Shown: positions 1 to 8,839 of the stretch, piece by piece
Position numbering within the stretch: position 1 is the first letter of the stretch
Layout: every line of letters begins with the position of its first letter
Notes under the pieces: model-generated
What the model was told of the DNA's origin: nothing
What the model saw: the letters and a program-made list of their open reading frames with translations, nothing else
The model's database searches: none
DNA from: Gluconacetobacter entanii
GTDB taxonomy: Bacteria; Pseudomonadota; Alphaproteobacteria; Acetobacterales; Acetobacteraceae
Direction of reading: 5' to 3'
DNA: 54,157 nt
Assembly: GCF_003206495.1 (NCBI RefSeq)
Contig: NZ_NKUF01000021.1
Location: forward strand, 1-54,157
Program-made: the position numbers and the translations under genes

Positions 1-97
1 GTATCCTTCATCTGCCGTCCTTTCGCGCAGTCGTTTCTTCCAACGACCATTCTGGCACATTGCGATGCCGTGCGGGGAGGACGGCAACCACCCCATC
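1..97 (-). mobile_element. Possible insertion-sequence end at left window edge (partial)
   Basis: The first ~97 bases do not encode the part of RlmN that should precede the SQVGC motif, although the frame stays open to base 2. Read on the minus strand, this stretch has an AAAGGA ribosome-binding site about six bases before an ATG at 11-9, pointing out of the window. That is the layout of an insertion sequence with a short leader and a transposase start. Only three codons of the putative protein are visible, so no family can be named. An assembly artefact is the main alternative. Confidence 0.3.
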
Positions 98-874
98 TCA
101 CAGGTTGGCTGCACACTGTCATGCACCTTCTGCCATACCGGAACCCAGGGGTTGGTGCGCAATCTGGGTGCGGCGGAAATCGTGGGGCAGTTCATGGCCG
201 CGCGTGACAGCTATGGCGAATGGCCCAGCCCCAAGGGCGAAACGCCACGCCTGCTGTCCACCATCGTGCTGATGGGCATGGGCGAGCCACTGTATAATTA
301 CGAAAACATCGCCAAGGCCATGAAGATCATCATGGATGGCGAAGGGATCGGCCTGTCGCGGCGGCGCATTACCCTGTCCACGTCCGGCGTCATCCCGATG
401 ATGGACCAGTGTGGTGATGAACTTGGCATCAACCTCGCCATTTCGCTGCATGCGGTGCGTGATGACCTGCGTGATGAACTGGTGCCGCTGAACCGCAAAT
501 ATCCCATTGCCGACCTGATTGCCGCCTGCCGCCGATATCCGGCCGCCAGCAATGCGCGGCGCATCACGTTTGAATACATCATGCTGCGCGGCGTGAACGA
601 CAGCGAAGCCGATGCACGCGAACTGGTCCGCCTGATTGCGGGCATCCCGGCCAAGGTCAACCTGATCCCGTTCAACCCGTGGCCCGGCAGCAGGTTCCAG
701 CCCTCCACGCGCGAACAGCTTGACCGTTTTGCGAATATCGTCATGGACGCCGGCTTCGCCTCCCCCATCCGCATGCCGCGCGGGCGTGATATCCTGGCCG
801 CCTGCGGGCAGTTGCGCACCGAAAGCCAGCGCGCGCGTCGCCAGCCTTCCCCCACGGCCGTCGAAGGCGCCTGA
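65..874 (+). CDS. rlmN: 23S rRNA/tRNA adenine-C2 methyltransferase RlmN, 5' part missing
   Basis: RlmN is a radical-SAM enzyme that methylates C2 of A2503 in 23S rRNA and A37 in some tRNAs. The radical-SAM cluster motif CTLSCTFC follows directly after SQVGC. MGMGEP and the C-terminal catalytic cysteine in DILAACGQL are also present. Family resemblance starts only at about base 98. The residues before it (EDGNHPI) are not the expected RGxxCISSQVGC, and the N-terminal ~110 residues of a normal 360-400 aa protein are absent. The in-frame ATG at 65 is therefore probably not a natural start. The gene is either interrupted here or broken by the assembly. argG follows 150 bp downstream on the same strand. 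Confidence 0.85.
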   Translation: MPCGEDGNHPISQVGCTLSCTFCHTGTQGLVRNLGAAEIVGQFMAARDSYGEWPSPKGETPRLLSTIVLMGMGEPLYNYENIAKAMKIIMDGEGIGLSRRRITLSTSGVIPMMDQCGDELGINLAISLHAVRDDLRDELVPLNRKYPIADLIAACRRYPAASNARRITFEYIMLRGVNDSEADARELVRLIAGIPAKVNLIPFNPWPGSRFQPSTREQLDRFANIVMDAGFASPIRMPRGRDILAACGQLRTESQRARRQPSPTAVEGA

Positions 875-966
875 ACGCACCGGCCGGGCGCATGACTGCG
901 CGATGGTGCGGATAAAACCGCGTCTCGCTGCTGGCCGTGGGCGTCCGGGGATGCTAGGACGGTATG

Positions 967-998
967 CTGCCGACAGGGTGGTCGGCAGGAAATTTTCA
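967..998 (+). terminator. Hairpin between rlmN and argG
   Basis: An 8-bp perfect stem (967-974 with 981-988) with a 6-base loop is followed by a T-rich run (gaaattttcagtttt). It could end the rlmN transcript or act as an attenuator before argG, whose ribosome-binding site begins about 20 bases later. Confidence 0.4.
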
Positions 999-1024
999 GT
1001 TTTGTCGACAGGAGACCTCTCCCC

Positions 1025-2254
1025 ATGGCCGCCAAGGACGTCAAGAAGGTTGTGCTCGCCTATTCAGGCGGTCTCGATACGTCCGTGATTCTTCGATGGT
1101 TACAGACCGAGTATGGCTGCGAAGTCGTAACCTTTACCGCCGACCTTGGTCAGGGCGAGGAACTGGAACCCGCGCGCAAGAAGGCCGAGATGTTCGGCGT
1201 GAAGGAAATCTTTGTCGAGGACCTGCGCGAGACGTTCGTCAAGGATTTCGTCTTTCCGATGTTCCGGGCCAATGCGCTGTATGAAGGCCAGTACCTGCTG
1301 GGCACCTCCATCGCGCGCCCGCTGATCGCACAGCGCCAGATCGAGATCGCCGAGCAGGTCGGTGCCGACGCCGTGGCGCATGGCGCGACCGGCAAGGGCA
1401 ATGACCAGGTCCGCTTTGAACTGGCCTATTACGCGCTGAAGCCCGATATCACCGTGATCGCCCCGTGGCGTGAATGGGACCTGACTTCACGCACGAAGTT
1501 GCTGTCCTTTGCCGAGGAACACCAGATCCCCATCGCCAAGGACAAGCGTGGCGAGGCCCCCTTCTCCGTCGATGCCAACCTGCTGCATTCCTCGTCCGAA
1601 GGGAAGCTGCTGGAGGATCCGGCGGTCGGACCGGACGAGATCGTCTTCCAGCGCACCATCTCCCCCGAGGCAGCCCCCGACAAGGCGACGGAAATCACGA
1701 TCGATTTCGTCTCCGGCGATCCGGTCGCCCTGAATGGCGAGGCCCTGTCGCCCGCGACGCTGCTGACGCGCCTGAACGAACTGGGCCGTGCGAATGGCAT
1801 CGGGCGCCTGGACCTGGTGGAAAACCGTTTCGTCGGCATGAAGTCGCGCGGCATCTATGAAACGCCGGGTGGTACGATCCTGCTGACCGCGCATCGTAGC
1901 ATCGAAAGCATCACGCTCGACCGCGAGGCGATGCACCTCAAGGACAGCCTGATGCCCCGCTATGCGGAGATCATCTATAACGGCCTGTGGTTCTCCCCGG
2001 AACGGCGGATGCTCCAGGCCCTGATTGACCAGAGCCAGCATTCGGTCAGCGGTCGCGTGCGCCTGAAGCTGTACAAGGGCAACGTGATCTGCGTTGGTCG
2101 CGAAAGCCCCAACAGCCTGTATGACACCCGCGTCGTCACGTTCGAGGATGACGAAGGTGCGTATAACCAGGCCGATGCACAGGGCTTTATCCGCCTGAAC
2201 GCCCTGCGCCTGCGCCTTGGCGCCAAGATCGGCCGTCGTGGCGGCGCCCTTTGA
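1025..2254 (+). CDS. argG: Argininosuccinate synthase
   Basis: This enzyme condenses citrulline and aspartate with ATP to argininosuccinate, the penultimate step of arginine synthesis in the cytoplasm. The 409 aa length is normal for the family. The N-terminal ATP-pyrophosphatase loop AYSGGLDTS lies at residues 12-20, followed by the family's ADLGQGEE segment. The ATG start is supported by a caggag ribosome-binding site a few bases upstream. A hairpin precedes the gene. argH is not in the window. The FKBP lipoprotein starts 41 bp downstream and may be co-transcribed up to the terminator at 2823. Confidence 0.97.
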   Translation: MAAKDVKKVVLAYSGGLDTSVILRWLQTEYGCEVVTFTADLGQGEELEPARKKAEMFGVKEIFVEDLRETFVKDFVFPMFRANALYEGQYLLGTSIARPLIAQRQIEIAEQVGADAVAHGATGKGNDQVRFELAYYALKPDITVIAPWREWDLTSRTKLLSFAEEHQIPIAKDKRGEAPFSVDANLLHSSSEGKLLEDPAVGPDEIVFQRTISPEAAPDKATEITIDFVSGDPVALNGEALSPATLLTRLNELGRANGIGRLDLVENRFVGMKSRGIYETPGGTILLTAHRSIESITLDREAMHLKDSLMPRYAEIIYNGLWFSPERRMLQALIDQSQHSVSGRVRLKLYKGNVICVGRESPNSLYDTRVVTFEDDEGAYNQADAQGFIRLNALRLRLGAKIGRRGGAL

Positions 2255-2295
2255 GGAGTCGCGCCGTTCATTTCCATTCCATCAACCGAGGTGTC

Positions 2296-2790
2296 ATGAA
2301 ACGTTTTTCACGCGTCATTCCCTTTCTTCTGGCGACTGCGCTGGAGGTGCCGCTGGTTGCGTGTGGCGGAAGCAAAAAAGAAGATGAGCCTGAACTGACG
2401 CCCGCGCAGTTTATGGCGAACGTGAAGACGCAGCCCGGCGTGAAGGTCCTGCCGGACGGACTGGCGTACAAGGTGCTGAAGTCCGGGCCGAAGGACGGGG
2501 CGCAGCCCACGGTCAATGACAGCGTCATGGTCATCTATGAAGGTCGCCTGCCCGATGGCGGGATCTTTGACAGTTCGGACCAGCATGGGCATGGCGCCTA
2601 TATGCAGATGCCGCTGGAAATGGTGATCAAGGGATGGCAGGAGGCGGTCCCCATTATGCATGTGGGTGACGTCTGGATGCTCTACGTCCCGCCGGAACTG
2701 GCCTATGGGCACAAGTCGATGGGGATCATCCAGCCTGACAGCCCGCTGATCTTCAAGATCCAGCTTCTTGGTGTATCGCGCTCCCACTAG
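2296..2790 (+). CDS. FKBP-type peptidyl-prolyl isomerase lipoprotein
   Basis: This predicted periplasmic, membrane-anchored peptidyl-prolyl cis-trans isomerase has 164 aa. The ATG at 2296 gives a lipoprotein signal peptide with lipobox LVAC and the lipidated cysteine at residue 23. A TTG at 2251 would place extra charged residues before it and is unlikely. The C-terminal FKBP domain is clear: VYEGRLPDGGIFDSS, the VIKGWQEAV segment and VPPELAYG, which is typical of Mip/FkpA proteins. The N-terminal dimerisation region of FkpA is very short. A strong terminator lies 33 bp downstream. Confidence 0.9.
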   Translation: MKRFSRVIPFLLATALEVPLVACGGSKKEDEPELTPAQFMANVKTQPGVKVLPDGLAYKVLKSGPKDGAQPTVNDSVMVIYEGRLPDGGIFDSSDQHGHGAYMQMPLEMVIKGWQEAVPIMHVGDVWMLYVPPELAYGHKSMGIIQPDSPLIFKIQLLGVSRSH

Positions 2791-2822
2791 GGGAGACGGA
2801 CATCCGGGTCATGGTTTTTTGG

Positions 2823-2855
2823 AAACGCCACCAGGGTCCCTCTGGTGGCGTTTTT
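2823..2855 (+). terminator. Rho-independent terminator after FKBP gene
   Basis: A perfect 12-bp stem (2823-2834 with 2842-2853), a 7-base loop and a run of five T from 2851 make a textbook intrinsic terminator for the argG/FKBP transcript. Confidence 0.9.
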
Positions 2856-2909
2856 CATATCCCTTCCCGCCTGGCGGGGGTATCGTGCGGCATGCTGACT
2901 TTTCCAGAC

Positions 2910-3377
2910 ATGCGTCGCATCGCGAAAGGCATGATTCTCCTCTGTCTCGGGACATTTTCGCTGGCCGCCTGTTCGGGCAAGCATGAAGGGGCCGCGCGCT
3001 ATCGCACCAATTGCGGTATCTGCCACCATAATGGCGAAGGCATGAAGGGCGAGATCCCGCCCCTGATCGGACGGATCGACCTGATCGCCTCCTCTGCCGA
3101 AGGGCGGCATTACCTGGCGGATGTCCTGCTCAACGGCCTGAACGGCCCGCTCGATATCAGGGGCGTGCATTACAATTTCTCGATGCCATCGTTCCGCACC
3201 CGCCTGTCGGACCACGAAATCGCATCCATCCTGACCTATCTGGCGGCGCGTGGGGATTCACCGACGCCGCCGGTCTTTACCGCCGATGAAATCGCGGCCG
3301 TACGGGCGCATCCCCTTCCCACCAGTGCCGTGGCGGAGGAGCGGCGGCGGCTTGATCAGATTCATCGTCTCCCCTGA
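2910..3377 (+). CDS. c-type cytochrome lipoprotein
   Basis: This is a mono-haem class I cytochrome c with a lipoprotein signal. From the ATG at 2910 the protein has 155 aa, with n-region MRRIAK, lipobox LAAC and Cys21 as the lipidation site. The haem motif CGICH is at residues 35-39, and a likely distal ligand Met92 sits in NFSMPSF. It should face the periplasm, anchored in the inner membrane, as a small electron carrier. An ATG at 2892 is an in-frame alternative start with a GGGGG stretch upstream. It lies just after the terminator and before trpS and could be transcribed with trpS. The partner oxidase or dehydrogenase is not in the window. Confidence 0.88.
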   Translation: MRRIAKGMILLCLGTFSLAACSGKHEGAARYRTNCGICHHNGEGMKGEIPPLIGRIDLIASSAEGRHYLADVLLNGLNGPLDIRGVHYNFSMPSFRTRLSDHEIASILTYLAARGDSPTPPVFTADEIAAVRAHPLPTSAVAEERRRLDQIHRLP

Positions 3378-3424
3378 TATCAACGCGCTTGACGTGCGGG
3401 CGGGAAAGAGCGGAAAACAGCGGG

Positions 3425-4420
3425 ATGCGACGCATATTTTCCGGCATCCAGCCGACTGGAATTCCGCAGCTTGGCAACTATCTCGGTGCGATACGCAACT
3501 GGGTTGGGCTGCAACGTGACAATGAATGCATATTCTGCCTTGTGGACATGCATGCCATCACCGTCTGGCAGGAGCCTGCGGCCCTGCGGGAACAGACGCT
3601 GGCGCAGACGGCGGTGCTGCTGGCCTCGGGCATTGATGTGCAGCGCCACATCCTGTTCAACCAGTCCGCCGTGACGGCGCATGCGCGCCTTGCGTGGATT
3701 TTCAACTGTGTGGCGCGCCTTGGCTGGCTGAACCGCATGACGCAGTTCAAGGACAAGGCGGGCAAGGACCGTGAAAACCATTCAGCGGGGCTGTATGTCT
3801 ATCCCGACCTGATGGCGGCCGACATCCTGACCTACAAGGCGACGGCGGTGCCCGTGGGCGATGACCAGCGCCAGCATCTGGAACTGACCAACGATATCGC
3901 GCAGAAATTCAACCATGATTACGGGCTGGACTTCTTCCCCATCGTCGAGGCGCTGATCCCGCCGCAGGGCGCACGGATCATGAGCCTGCGTGACGGCACG
4001 AAGAAGATGTCCAAATCCGACCCTTCGGCCCAGAGCCGGATCGAGATGACGGACGACGCCGATACGATCGCGCTGAAGATCCGCCGGGCAAAGACCGACC
4101 CCGAGCCACTGCCGGGCGAGGAAGCCGGTCTGGAAAACCGTCCCGAGGCCCGTAACCTCGTGACGATCTATGCCACCTTGCAGCAGTGCAGCATTCAGGA
4201 TGTGCTGAACCAGCATGGCGGCGAAGGCTTTGGTCCCTTCAAGAAGGCGCTGACCGATGTTCTGGTGCAGCATATCGCCCCCATCGCGGACGAGACGACG
4301 CGCCTGCTCAAGGAACCCGGATTCCTGCGCGATACGCTGCGTGACGGTGCGCGCCGCGCCAACGTGATTGCCGAACCCATCGTGGCCGAGGCGGAATCCC
4401 TTGTCGGGTTCCTGAAATAA
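3425..4420 (+). CDS. trpS: Tryptophanyl-tRNA synthetase
   Basis: This class I aminoacyl-tRNA synthetase charges tRNA(Trp). It has 331 aa from the ATG at 3425, the usual length. The HIGH-equivalent motif reads QLGN (residues 15-18), where relatives usually have a T or H first. The KMSKS loop is intact at residues 194-198 (KMSKS, followed by DPSAQ). The typical SGIQPTG start and the LMAADIL region are present. A longer in-frame start at 3389 would add residues that do not match the family. yjbQ begins 16 bp after the stop, so the two are probably co-transcribed. Confidence 0.96.
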   Translation: MRRIFSGIQPTGIPQLGNYLGAIRNWVGLQRDNECIFCLVDMHAITVWQEPAALREQTLAQTAVLLASGIDVQRHILFNQSAVTAHARLAWIFNCVARLGWLNRMTQFKDKAGKDRENHSAGLYVYPDLMAADILTYKATAVPVGDDQRQHLELTNDIAQKFNHDYGLDFFPIVEALIPPQGARIMSLRDGTKKMSKSDPSAQSRIEMTDDADTIALKIRRAKTDPEPLPGEEAGLENRPEARNLVTIYATLQQCSIQDVLNQHGGEGFGPFKKALTDVLVQHIAPIADETTRLLKEPGFLRDTLRDGARRANVIAEPIVAEAESLVGFLK

Positions 4421-4436
4421 GCGAAAGGAGCACACC

Positions 4437-4856
4437 ATGCGTCAGGAACTGCACACTCTGCATGTCAGGACGCATGGCAAGGGACTGGTGCCCATTACCC
4501 GTCCGGTGATCGACTGGGTCGCATCCACGGGTATCGGCACCGGGCTCCTGACGCTGTGGTGCCGGCATACCTCGGCCAGCCTGACCGTGCAGGAGAACGC
4601 CGATCCCACGGTGCGCGAGGACATTGCCCGTTATTTCGAGGCGCTGGTACCCGAGGACCCGTCGCGCTATATCCATGATGACGAGGGGCCGGATGACATG
4701 CCCGCGCACCTGCGCACCATGCTGACCAATACGCAGCTTTCGATCCCTGTTGCGGACGGGTGTCCGGTGCTGGGTACGTGGCAGGGCCTGTATCTGTTCG
4801 AACACAGGCGCATGGCCCACCGGCGCGACATCGTGCTGCATATCATCGGCACCTGA
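4437..4856 (+). CDS. yjbQ: YjbQ/UPF0047 family protein
   Basis: This 139 aa protein belongs to the UPF0047/YjbQ family. E. coli YjbQ has a weak thiamine-phosphate synthase activity, but the physiological role is unsettled. Family hallmarks are RHTSASLTVQENADP near residue 43 and GTWQGLYLFEHR near the C-terminus. These contain the His/Glu residues that bind metal in known structures. A good ribosome-binding site (aaagga) precedes the ATG. It follows trpS closely and is convergent with fghA. Confidence 0.9.
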   Translation: MRQELHTLHVRTHGKGLVPITRPVIDWVASTGIGTGLLTLWCRHTSASLTVQENADPTVREDIARYFEALVPEDPSRYIHDDEGPDDMPAHLRTMLTNTQLSIPVADGCPVLGTWQGLYLFEHRRMAHRRDIVLHIIGT

Positions 4857-4858
4857 CA

Positions 4859-4890
4859 TGCCAGCGGGTCCATGCCCGCCGGCATCGTTT
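4859..4890 (+). terminator. Probable terminator after yjbQ
   Basis: Inverted repeats TGCC...GGCA and CGGG...CCCG (4859-4884) form an interrupted stem followed by tcgttt. The site lies between the convergent yjbQ and fghA stops, so it may serve both. Confidence 0.35.
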
Positions 4891-4891
4891 A

Positions 4892-5779
4892 TCAGGCAGG
4901 TGTGCCGGTCAGGATCGCGGCATGATGGCGGACATGGTCCTCGATAAAGGACTGTATGAACCAGTAGGAATGGTCGTATCCCGCATGCAGGCGCAGGTCC
5001 AGCGCCTGCCCGACTGATGTCGCGGCATCACGGAACAGGTCCGGGCGCAACTGGTCATGCAGGAACTGGTCCGCCTCCCCCTGGTCGATCAGGATGGTGG
5101 TGGGATGCATATGCCCCGCCTTCAGCAGCAGCGTTGCATCATGCGCGGCCCAAGTGGTGCGATCGGCCCCGAGATAGGTGGAAAATGCCTTTTCCCCCCA
5201 CGGCACGATGGCCGGATGGACGATCGGGGCAAAGGCGGAGACCGATTTCCATTTCTGCGGTGCGCGCAGGGCATGGACCAGCGCGCCATGCCCGCCCATG
5301 GAATGTCCCATGATCCCGCGCCGTGACCCATCCAGTGCAAACAGGCGCTCCGTCAGGTGGGGCAGTTCGTCGCCCACATAGGTTCCCATGCGGTAATGCG
5401 CATCCCATGGCGCGCGCGTGGCGTCGAGGTAGAAACCCGCGCCAGTGCCAAGGTCATAGGCGTCGTCTTCGCCCGGCACCCCTGCCCCGCGCGGCGAGGT
5501 ATCGGTCGCCACCAGCGCGATGCCATGACGCGCGGCAAAGCGGATGACGTTGGACTTGATCAGGAACGTCTCCTCTGTGCAGGTCAGGCCCGCCAGCAGG
5601 TGGATGACCGGCACACGCCGCGCCATGCTGGCCCCGGCGGGCATGAACACGGCGAAACGCGCCTCCAGTCCCAATGCGCGGGAGGCATGGCTGTAGAAGC
5701 CGACCCGGCCGCCACAGCAGGCATGTTCCGCACGGGTCGTCAGTTCCCCGCCGGGATCGGACAGCATCGTCGCATCCAT
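4892..5779 (-). CDS. fghA: S-formylglutathione hydrolase
   Basis: This enzyme hydrolyses S-formylglutathione to formate and glutathione, the last step of glutathione-dependent formaldehyde detoxification. The 295 aa alpha/beta-hydrolase carries the nucleophile elbow GHSMGG with Ser160. Asp237 (in QGEADQFL) and His270 (in GYDHSYW) complete the expected triad. The N-terminal ~20 residues extend beyond the E. coli FrmB core, and Met5 is an alternative start. The ATG lies 2 bases after the frmA stop, so the two genes are translationally coupled. No frmR-type repressor gene is nearby. Confidence 0.95.
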   Translation of the reverse strand: MDATMLSDPGGELTTRAEHACCGGRVGFYSHASRALGLEARFAVFMPAGASMARRVPVIHLLAGLTCTEETFLIKSNVIRFAARHGIALVATDTSPRGAGVPGEDDAYDLGTGAGFYLDATRAPWDAHYRMGTYVGDELPHLTERLFALDGSRRGIMGHSMGGHGALVHALRAPQKWKSVSAFAPIVHPAIVPWGEKAFSTYLGADRTTWAAHDATLLLKAGHMHPTTILIDQGEADQFLHDQLRPDLFRDAATSVGQALDLRLHAGYDHSYWFIQSFIEDHVRHHAAILTGTPA

Positions 5780-5781
5780 GG

Positions 5782-6897
5782 TCAGAATTCGACCACGGTG
5801 CGGATGCTTTCGCCGCGCGTCATCATGTCAAAGCCTTCATTGATGCGCTCCAGCGGCAGGCGATGGGTGATCAGGTCGTCGATGTCGATGCGGTTTTCCA
5901 TGTACCAGTCCACGATCTTCGGCACGTCGGTGCGTCCGCGCGCGCCGCCGAAGGCCGACCCGATCCAGCGCCGCCCGGTGACAAGCTGGAACGGGCGCGT
6001 GCTGATTTCCTGCCCCGCCCCCGCGACGCCGATGATGGTGGACACCCCCCATCCCCGGTGCGCGCATTCCAGCGCCTGGCGCATCAGGGTGGGATTGCCG
6101 ACGCATTCAAAGGAATAATCCGCCCCGCCCCCGGTCAGTTCGACCAGATGCCCGACAATGTCGCCATTGGGGCCAAGGTCGTTGGGATTGACGAAGTCGG
6201 TCATGCCGAACTTGCGGGCGATGGCTTCGCGCGCGGGGTTGATGTCAACGCCGATGATCCTGTCCGCGCCGACCATCTTCGCGCCCTGGATCACGTTCAG
6301 GCCGATCCCGCCCAGCCCGAAGACCACGACGGAGGCCCCGGCCTCCACCTTGGCGGTGAACAGGACCGCGCCGATGCCGGTGGTCACGCCACAGCCGATA
6401 TAGAATACCTTGTCGAAGGGCGCGTCGGGGCGGATCTTCGCCAGCGCGATTTCGGGCAGCACCGTATAGTTCGCAAACGTCGAGCAGCCCATATAATGGT
6501 GGATCGGCTGCCCCTTGAACGAAAAGCGCGATGTCCCGTCGGGCATCAGGCCCTTGCCCTGTGTTGCGCGGATGGCGGTGCACAGGTTGGTCTTGCGCGA
6601 CAGGCACGACTTACATTCGCGGCATTCGGGGGTATAGAGCGGGATGACATGGTCGCCCGGCTTCAGGTGACGCACGCCCGGCCCGACCTCGACCACGACG
6701 CCGGCACCTTCATGACCCAGGATCGCGGGAAACAGCCCTTCGGGATCGGCACCGGACAGGGTGTACTTGTCGGTATGGCACAGGCCCGTCGCCTTGATTT
6801 CCACCAGCACCTCGCCCTCACGCGGTCCTTCAAGCTGCACGGTCTCGATTTCCAGCGGTTTCCCGGCTTCGAACGCAACGGCGGCCCTGACATCCAT
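5782..6897 (-). CDS. frmA: S-(hydroxymethyl)glutathione dehydrogenase / class III alcohol dehydrogenase
   Basis: This NAD-dependent, zinc-containing enzyme oxidises S-hydroxymethylglutathione (formaldehyde plus glutathione) to S-formylglutathione. From the ATG at 6897 it has 371 aa, the usual class III length. Upstream in-frame codons to 7050 do not resemble the family. Catalytic zinc ligands are Cys40, His62 and Glu63 (GHEGAG). Structural zinc ligands are Cys92, Cys95, Cys98 and Cys106. The Rossmann motif GLGGIGL lies in the coenzyme domain. fghA follows 2 bases downstream in the same operon. In acetic acid bacteria such enzymes protect against aldehydes made by oxidative metabolism. Confidence 0.96.
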   Translation of the reverse strand: MDVRAAVAFEAGKPLEIETVQLEGPREGEVLVEIKATGLCHTDKYTLSGADPEGLFPAILGHEGAGVVVEVGPGVRHLKPGDHVIPLYTPECRECKSCLSRKTNLCTAIRATQGKGLMPDGTSRFSFKGQPIHHYMGCSTFANYTVLPEIALAKIRPDAPFDKVFYIGCGVTTGIGAVLFTAKVEAGASVVVFGLGGIGLNVIQGAKMVGADRIIGVDINPAREAIARKFGMTDFVNPNDLGPNGDIVGHLVELTGGGADYSFECVGNPTLMRQALECAHRGWGVSTIIGVAGAGQEISTRPFQLVTGRRWIGSAFGGARGRTDVPKIVDWYMENRIDIDDLITHRLPLERINEGFDMMTRGESIRTVVEF

Positions 6898-7140
6898 GAT
6901 CTGTAAACCCTTTTCCAGCAAGATAAAGTGACGGGTGGCTGGGACACATAAGAAACGTCCGACACCCCTTGCGTCAATGTCGATGCGACAGTGTGGGAAT
7001 GTGTGGCGGGTATTACAAATTATGCAATCGTGAGGGCGGGACGTTTCCATCCATGCCGATATGGTATGTGCGGAATCATGGTACGGACCATCCGGTCCGC
7101 ACCTGTTCCATCGACCCCATCATTTCAGGACATTGCCCAG

Positions 7141-8016
7141 ATGATCGTGAATCGCAGGATCGGATTGTGGATACTCATGCGCGAAAGCCTGCTGTCCCTC
7201 GTGCTGCTGTGCGCGTGGGATGTGGTGGTTGTCGTCATGTTCCAGATCTATCATCAGGACTGGATGGAGCAGCCGACGCTGCCGATCTCCCTGATCGGCT
7301 CGGCGCTGGTCCTGTTCATGAGCTTTCGCAACAACACCGCCTATAACCGCTGGTGGGAGGCGCGCACCCTGTGGGGGGCCGTCACCAACAACAGCCGTTC
7401 CTTCGGGCGGCAGGTCGGCACGATCCTGCGTGGCAGCCCCGAACTGGCGCGTGCGATGGCGGCCTACCCGCATGCGCTGCGCGGTGCGCTGGGCCGCACC
7501 GACACGATGGAGGATGTCAGGCGCCTGCTGCCCGAAGACATGCTGCGCGGGATCGAGGGACATGCCAACATCCCGGCCGCCATCCTGTTCCAGCTTGGCC
7601 TGGGCGTTGATGCCCGTGCCCGCGCGCTGGGGATCGATGGCGCGCTGCAGGGACAGATCGACCGCATCCTGTCGGACCTGAGCAATGCGCAGGGCGGGCT
7701 GGAACGGATCCGCAACACGCCGCTGGCGATCCAGTTTTCCGTGCTGCCCAAGCTGGTGGCGGCGGTTTTCTGCATCATCCTGCCGCTGTCAATGGTGCAG
7801 ACCCTGGGCTGGATCACGCCGCTGGGATCGTCGCTGGTCGGGTTGCTGTTCGTGGCGCTGGACAAGATCGGCAGCGACCTTCAGGAACCCTTTGCCACCA
7901 CCCCGCATGGCATGCCGATGCGCACGATCGCGCGCACCATCGAAATCGACCTGCTGCAGTCGTGCGGACAGCCAGCCCCCCCTGCCCTTGCCGCCGTGCG
8001 TGGTGTGCAGAACTGA
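7141..8016 (+). CDS. Bestrophin-like family channel (UPF0187/YneE)
   Basis: This predicted inner-membrane ion channel of the bestrophin/YneE family has 291 aa from the ATG at 7141. The start MIVNRR resembles the start of E. coli YneE, so the in-frame ATGs at 6991, 7063 and 7078 look too far upstream. The family signature SFRNNTAYNRWWEARTLWG lies at about residues 60-78. Two hydrophobic segments precede it (about 15-60), and a further pair lies near 205-240, consistent with four membrane helices. PIS-LIGSAL and the late DKIGSDLQEPF segment are also typical. Bacterial homologues form pentameric channels. The gene is divergent from frmA and has no obvious operon partner. Confidence 0.85.
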   Translation: MIVNRRIGLWILMRESLLSLVLLCAWDVVVVVMFQIYHQDWMEQPTLPISLIGSALVLFMSFRNNTAYNRWWEARTLWGAVTNNSRSFGRQVGTILRGSPELARAMAAYPHALRGALGRTDTMEDVRRLLPEDMLRGIEGHANIPAAILFQLGLGVDARARALGIDGALQGQIDRILSDLSNAQGGLERIRNTPLAIQFSVLPKLVAAVFCIILPLSMVQTLGWITPLGSSLVGLLFVALDKIGSDLQEPFATTPHGMPMRTIARTIEIDLLQSCGQPAPPALAAVRGVQN

Positions 8017-8091
8017 AACATTCGGCGGATGCACCGCCATGGCTTTCGATCAGTCAAGACATATGGGGAAATTTATGCTATATGACATGTC

Positions 8092-8688
8092 ATGAGCATG
8101 TTCAGAACGACCCCGAAGGGCAGTGTGACCGATGCAATGGCGCGGACCGCAGCAGCAGTAACCGCCGCCGAAGCCAAGAGCAGCAAGCCGGAAAAGGACG
8201 AGGATCCGTTCCGCGAAGGTGACGCCATCGTCTATGCGGCGCATGGCGTGGGACGGGTTGACCGGATCGGCATTGACGAGATCGCGGGAACGAAGCTGGA
8301 AATGATCCAGATTTCGTTCCCCGGCAACCAGATGACGCTGCGTATCCCCCTGTCCAAGGCCCGCAAGTCCGGCCTGCGCAAGATCGTCTCACGCGAGATC
8401 GTGGACAAGGCCATGGCGATCATCAAGGGCAAGCCCCATGTCAGCCGTGGCATGTGGGCGCGTCGCGCCGTCGCCTATCAGGAAAAGATCAACTCCGGCG
8501 ACTTGGTCCAGATTGCCGAAGTGCTGCGCGACCTGCGCCGCAATGTCGATAGCCTCGATGGCAGCTTCAGCGAGCGCAAGCTGTTCGAAGCCGCGCAGGA
8601 GCGTTTCGTGGCCGAGGTCGCGGTGCTCGAAGGCAAGGAACCTGCCGTCGTGCTGGAAACGCTGACTGCCGTCATGAAGGCCGCCTGA
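8092..8688 (+). CDS. carD: CarD family transcriptional regulator
   Basis: CarD-type proteins bind the RNA polymerase beta subunit and stabilise open complexes, for example at rRNA promoters. This one has 198 aa. A charged N-terminal extension of about 38 residues is followed by the CarD_CdnL RNAP-interacting domain (FREGDAIVYAAHGVGRV...) and a helical DNA-binding half with RRAVAYQEKINSG. ATG 8098 is an alternative start. No good ribosome-binding site precedes 8092, and the A/T-rich tatgctata element lies very close to the start, so a leaderless transcript is possible. A strong terminator follows. Confidence 0.92.
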   Translation: MSMFRTTPKGSVTDAMARTAAAVTAAEAKSSKPEKDEDPFREGDAIVYAAHGVGRVDRIGIDEIAGTKLEMIQISFPGNQMTLRIPLSKARKSGLRKIVSREIVDKAMAIIKGKPHVSRGMWARRAVAYQEKINSGDLVQIAEVLRDLRRNVDSLDGSFSERKLFEAAQERFVAEVAVLEGKEPAVVLETLTAVMKAA

Positions 8689-8721
8689 CCTTTTTTTCGC
8701 CCACCTTTATGCGTCTTCCCC

Positions 8722-8754
8722 GCCTGCCAGACCCCGTCGTCTGGCAGGCTTTTT
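8722..8754 (+). terminator. Rho-independent terminator after carD
   Basis: An 11-bp perfect stem (8722-8732 with 8739-8749), a 6-base loop and a T run at 8750-8754 mark the end of the carD transcript. Confidence 0.92.
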
Positions 8755-8762
8755 CATGACAG

Positions 8763-8807
8763 GGTTTCGGGTGAAGCTTTCTGTCTGCAAAGCTTCAGGA
8801 GAGTTTC
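8763..8807. repeat. Bipartite hairpin repeat, copy A (left half)
   Basis: GAAGCTTT (8773-8780) and AAAGCTTC (8789-8796) form an 8-bp inverted repeat, preceded by gtttcgggt and followed by ggagagttt. This matches the first hairpin and flanks of the better-preserved copy at 35888-35968, although it is degraded. It lies between the convergent carD and tamB. Confidence 0.5.
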
Positions 8808-8839
8808 CACCCGGTCATCATCCCGTTGCGGGACATGCC

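Noticed and set aside
8082-8093. 12-bp palindrome ATGACATGTCAT overlapping the carD start codon as an autoregulatory site
   Set aside because: Perfect 12-bp palindromes are expected several times by chance in 54 kb. Nothing else supports regulation.
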